Assembly (NCBI GenBank): GCA_946408145.1 | Contig: CAMJQX010000058.1 | Location: 1-8,582, forward strand | DNA length: 8,582 bases | Direction of reading: 5' to 3' | Source: an uncultured Clostridia bacterium | GTDB lineage: Bacteria > Bacillota_A > Clostridia > Oscillospirales > Oscillospiraceae | Shown here: positions 5,913-8,582 of the stretch, piece after piece | Numbering within the stretch: the stretch's first letter is position 1 | How the letters are laid out: each line of letters begins with the position of its first letter | The notes under the pieces: model-generated | What the model was told of the DNA's origin: nothing | The model's input: only the letters and a program-made list of their open reading frames with translations | Database searches by the model: none | Position numbers and translations under genes: made by a program

Positions 5913-7112
5913 ATGATCGGGATCGTCTGCGAATACAATCCGTTTCATAACGGCCACGCCTATCATATCACGCGCGCCATGCAGGAGCTCGGCGCGGACG
6001 AGGGCGTGGTCTGCGTCATGTCCGGGGACTTCGTGCAGCGCGGGGAACCGGCGGTGTATTCCAAGTACGCCCGCGCCGAGGCCGCCTGCCGCTGCGGGGC
6101 GGATCTGGTGATCGAGCTGCCGCTGCCCTGGTGCCTTGCGTCGGCGGAGGGCTTTGCGCGCGGCGCGGTCGGTTTGCTCGGCAGCATCGGCGCGCAGCAT
6201 CTGGCCTTCGGCAGCGAGACGGGGGAGACAGCGGAGCTGGACGCGCTCGCGCAGGCCCTGCTCCAGCCGGAGACGCAGAACGAGATCCGCGCGCTCCTGG
6301 CCGATTTCCCGAATCTCTCCTATGCCGCCGCCCGGCAGATGGTCATGGAGAAGCGCCTGGGCGACGCAGGCAGGCGGCTGGCCCAGCCCAACAACATCCT
6401 CGGCGTCGAGTACATCAAGGCAATCTATGATCTGCACCTCGAGATGGAGCCCTTCGCGATCCGCCGCGTGGGGAGCGGGCACGACGGCGAGGGCGTTCCC
6501 GGAAAGCGCTCTGCGTCCGAACTGCGCGGTTTCCTCAACCGCGGCGGCAGCATCCGGGGCGAGGTGCCGGCGCAGGCGCTGAAGGTCTACGAGAATGAGC
6601 GTCGTCTCGGGCGTGAGCTTCGCGACCGCTCCGTGCTGGAGACCGCGATCCTCAGCCGCCTGCGCCTGTTTGACGAGGCGTACTACAACCGCCTGCCAGA
6701 CGCGGGCGAAGGCCTCGGCACGCGGATCTATCAGGCCGTCCGGCGCGAGGCGAGCTATGACGGCGTCCTTGCCGCGGCCCGCACCAAGCGCTATCCTCTT
6801 GCGCGCATCCGCCGTCTCTGCCTCTGCGCCTGCCTCGGCGTGCAGGCCGGGATGGCGGAGGGCACGCCGCCCTATGCCCGCGTTTTGGCCGCGAACGACA
6901 AGGGGCGCGAGATTCTGCGCGAGCGCGGCGCGAAGGCGGCGCTGCCCTTTGTGACGAAGCCCGCCTCGGTCCGGGAGCTCGGGAGAGAGCAGGAGCGCCT
7001 TTTCACGCTCGGCGCCGACGCCCACGATTTTTACGTCCTCTCCTATACGAGTCTGGAGGAGCGCCGCCCCGGCGCGGACTGGCGGATCGGCCCGCGCATC
7101 CTTGAGGCTTGA
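5913..7112 (+). CDS. tmcAL: tRNA(Met) cytidine acetate ligase (YlbM family)
   Basis: The 399-residue protein begins MIGIVCEYNPFHNGH, the family's N-terminal nucleotidyltransferase motif with HxGH at residues 12-15. MSGDFVQRGEPA (36-47), the segment around FGSETGE (99-105), QPNNILGVEYIKA (158-170) and the SASELR segment (200-205) are further hallmarks. TmcAL activates acetate with ATP to acetyl-AMP and transfers the acetyl group to C34 of elongator tRNA(Met), making ac4C for accurate AUG decoding. The length is close to that of Bacillus YlbM (about 415). The start fixes the family N-terminus; a weak GGGGGA site (5900-5905) lies seven bases upstream. It is divergent from ackA, which makes acetate, the substrate here. 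No convincing terminator follows, so transcripts may run into prfA. Confidence 0.93.
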   Translation: MIGIVCEYNPFHNGHAYHITRAMQELGADEGVVCVMSGDFVQRGEPAVYSKYARAEAACRCGADLVIELPLPWCLASAEGFARGAVGLLGSIGAQHLAFGSETGETAELDALAQALLQPETQNEIRALLADFPNLSYAAARQMVMEKRLGDAGRRLAQPNNILGVEYIKAIYDLHLEMEPFAIRRVGSGHDGEGVPGKRSASELRGFLNRGGSIRGEVPAQALKVYENERRLGRELRDRSVLETAILSRLRLFDEAYYNRLPDAGEGLGTRIYQAVRREASYDGVLAAARTKRYPLARIRRLCLCACLGVQAGMAEGTPPYARVLAANDKGREILRERGAKAALPFVTKPASVRELGREQERLFTLGADAHDFYVLSYTSLEERRPGADWRIGPRILEA

Positions 7113-7127
7113 GCAGGCATTCCCTGT

Positions 7128-7156
7128 TTGCAATACCGCCCGCCGCGTGATATAAT
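7128..7156 (+). promoter_or_regulatory. Sigma-A promoter of prfA
   Basis: TTGCAA (7128-7133) and a perfect TATAAT (7151-7156) are 17 bases apart, with TGA giving an extended -10. The predicted start near 7163 leaves a leader of about 23 bases. It lies in the 73-base gap after tmcAL. Confidence 0.85.
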
Positions 7157-7185
7157 ACAGCAGTTTCATTTGTGGAGAGTAGCGT

Positions 7186-8256
<1,071 letters not shown>

Positions 8257-8582
8257 ATGGAAACCATTATCATTCGAGACGATCTGAACACTGCCGCGGA
8301 GATCATCCGCCGCGGCGGCCTTGTCGGCGTGCCGACGGAGACGGTCTACGGCCTCGCCGGAAACGGACTGGACGAGGCGGCCGTGCGGCGGATCTACGAG
8401 GTCAAGGGCCGCCCGGAGGTGAAGCCGCTCGCGCTGATGGTCCCCGACGCCGGGGAGATGGACAAATACTGCGAGGACGTGCCGGAGGCGGCGAAGGCAC
8501 TGGCCGCGCGTTTCTGGCCGGGGCCGCTGAGCATCGTGCTCAGGGCCAGAACGGATGTGGTGCCGGAGATCGTGCGCGCGGG
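8257..8582 (+). CDS. tsaC: L-threonylcarbamoyladenylate synthase, TsaC/Sua5 family (N-terminal part, 3' end outside window)
   Basis: The ATG follows the prfA TGA with no gap, and GGAG (8247-8250) lies six bases upstream, inside the prfA end, so the two genes are probably translated together. The frame stays open to the window end (108 residues). The sequence RRGGLVGVPTETVYGLAGN near residue 18 and IYEVKGRPEVKPLALMV near residue 46 are hallmarks of the YrdC domain, and RFWPGPLSIVL follows near 85. The enzyme makes threonylcarbamoyl-AMP from threonine, bicarbonate and ATP, the first step of t6A formation at position 37 of ANN-decoding tRNAs. Whether it is the short TsaC form or the longer Sua5/YwlC form with an extra C-terminal domain cannot be seen. 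Confidence 0.92.
   Translation, partial: METIIIRDDLNTAAEIIRRGGLVGVPTETVYGLAGNGLDEAAVRRIYEVKGRPEVKPLALMVPDAGEMDKYCEDVPEAAKALAARFWPGPLSIVLRARTDVVPEIVRA

Noticed and set aside
7113..7130. Terminator after tmcAL
   Set aside because: The only hairpin is a 4-5 bp stem (CAGG/CCTG, 7114-7126) followed by three T. It is too weak and overlaps the prfA -35 box.

Overview
The window looks like a chromosomal segment from a GC-rich, low-motility-type Firmicute, most likely of the class Clostridia and plausibly Oscillospiraceae or a relative. That assignment is an inference. It rests on the strong AGGAGG-type Shine-Dalgarno sites, sigma-A promoters with TTGNNN/TATAAT boxes and TGN extended -10 elements, a TmcAL (YlbM) gene, and a Cys-Gly-Cys-Gly lipoprotein with Thr/Pro linkers and Ig-like modules. 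No genus can be named from the sequence. There are no tRNA or rRNA genes, CRISPR arrays, transposases or prophage genes.

Layout, left to right. (1) The 3' part of an S1 ribosomal protein gene (to 941), closed by a bidirectional hairpin terminator (965-994). (2) A convergent lipoprotein gene (1011-2264, minus) encoding a Thr/Pro-rich stalk, two tandem Ig-like domains and a 16-residue Gly/Pro/Ser repeat tail. It has its own extended -10 promoter and a hairpin at the predicted 5' end of its mRNA. (3) A 310-base intergenic region (2265-2574) with two divergent, near-consensus promoters. (4) A two-gene operon (2575-4535, plus) with 4-base stop/start overlap, encoding a TolQ/ExbB/MotA-type channel subunit with a helical tail and a MotB/OmpA-type partner with a long coiled coil. 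It ends in a perfect 18-bp bidirectional terminator (4553-4591). (5) Acetate kinase ackA (4607-5803, minus), converging on that terminator. (6) tmcAL (5913-7112, plus), divergent from ackA with overlapping promoters. (7) prfA (7186-8256, plus) with its own promoter, followed without a gap by a truncated tsaC/sua5-type gene (8257 to the end).

Most of the window is housekeeping: S1, RF1, TsaC-like and TmcAL all serve translation or tRNA modification, and AckA is central acetate/ATP metabolism. AckA and TmcAL both act on acetate. The accessory part is 1011-4535: a surface lipoprotein divergent from an ion-driven motor-like pair. The pair resembles ZorA/ZorB of the Zorya anti-phage system in domain plan, but no ZorC, ZorD or ZorE gene is present, and its long coiled coil lies outside the membrane. 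Its function is unknown and it is the best candidate here for an undescribed system.
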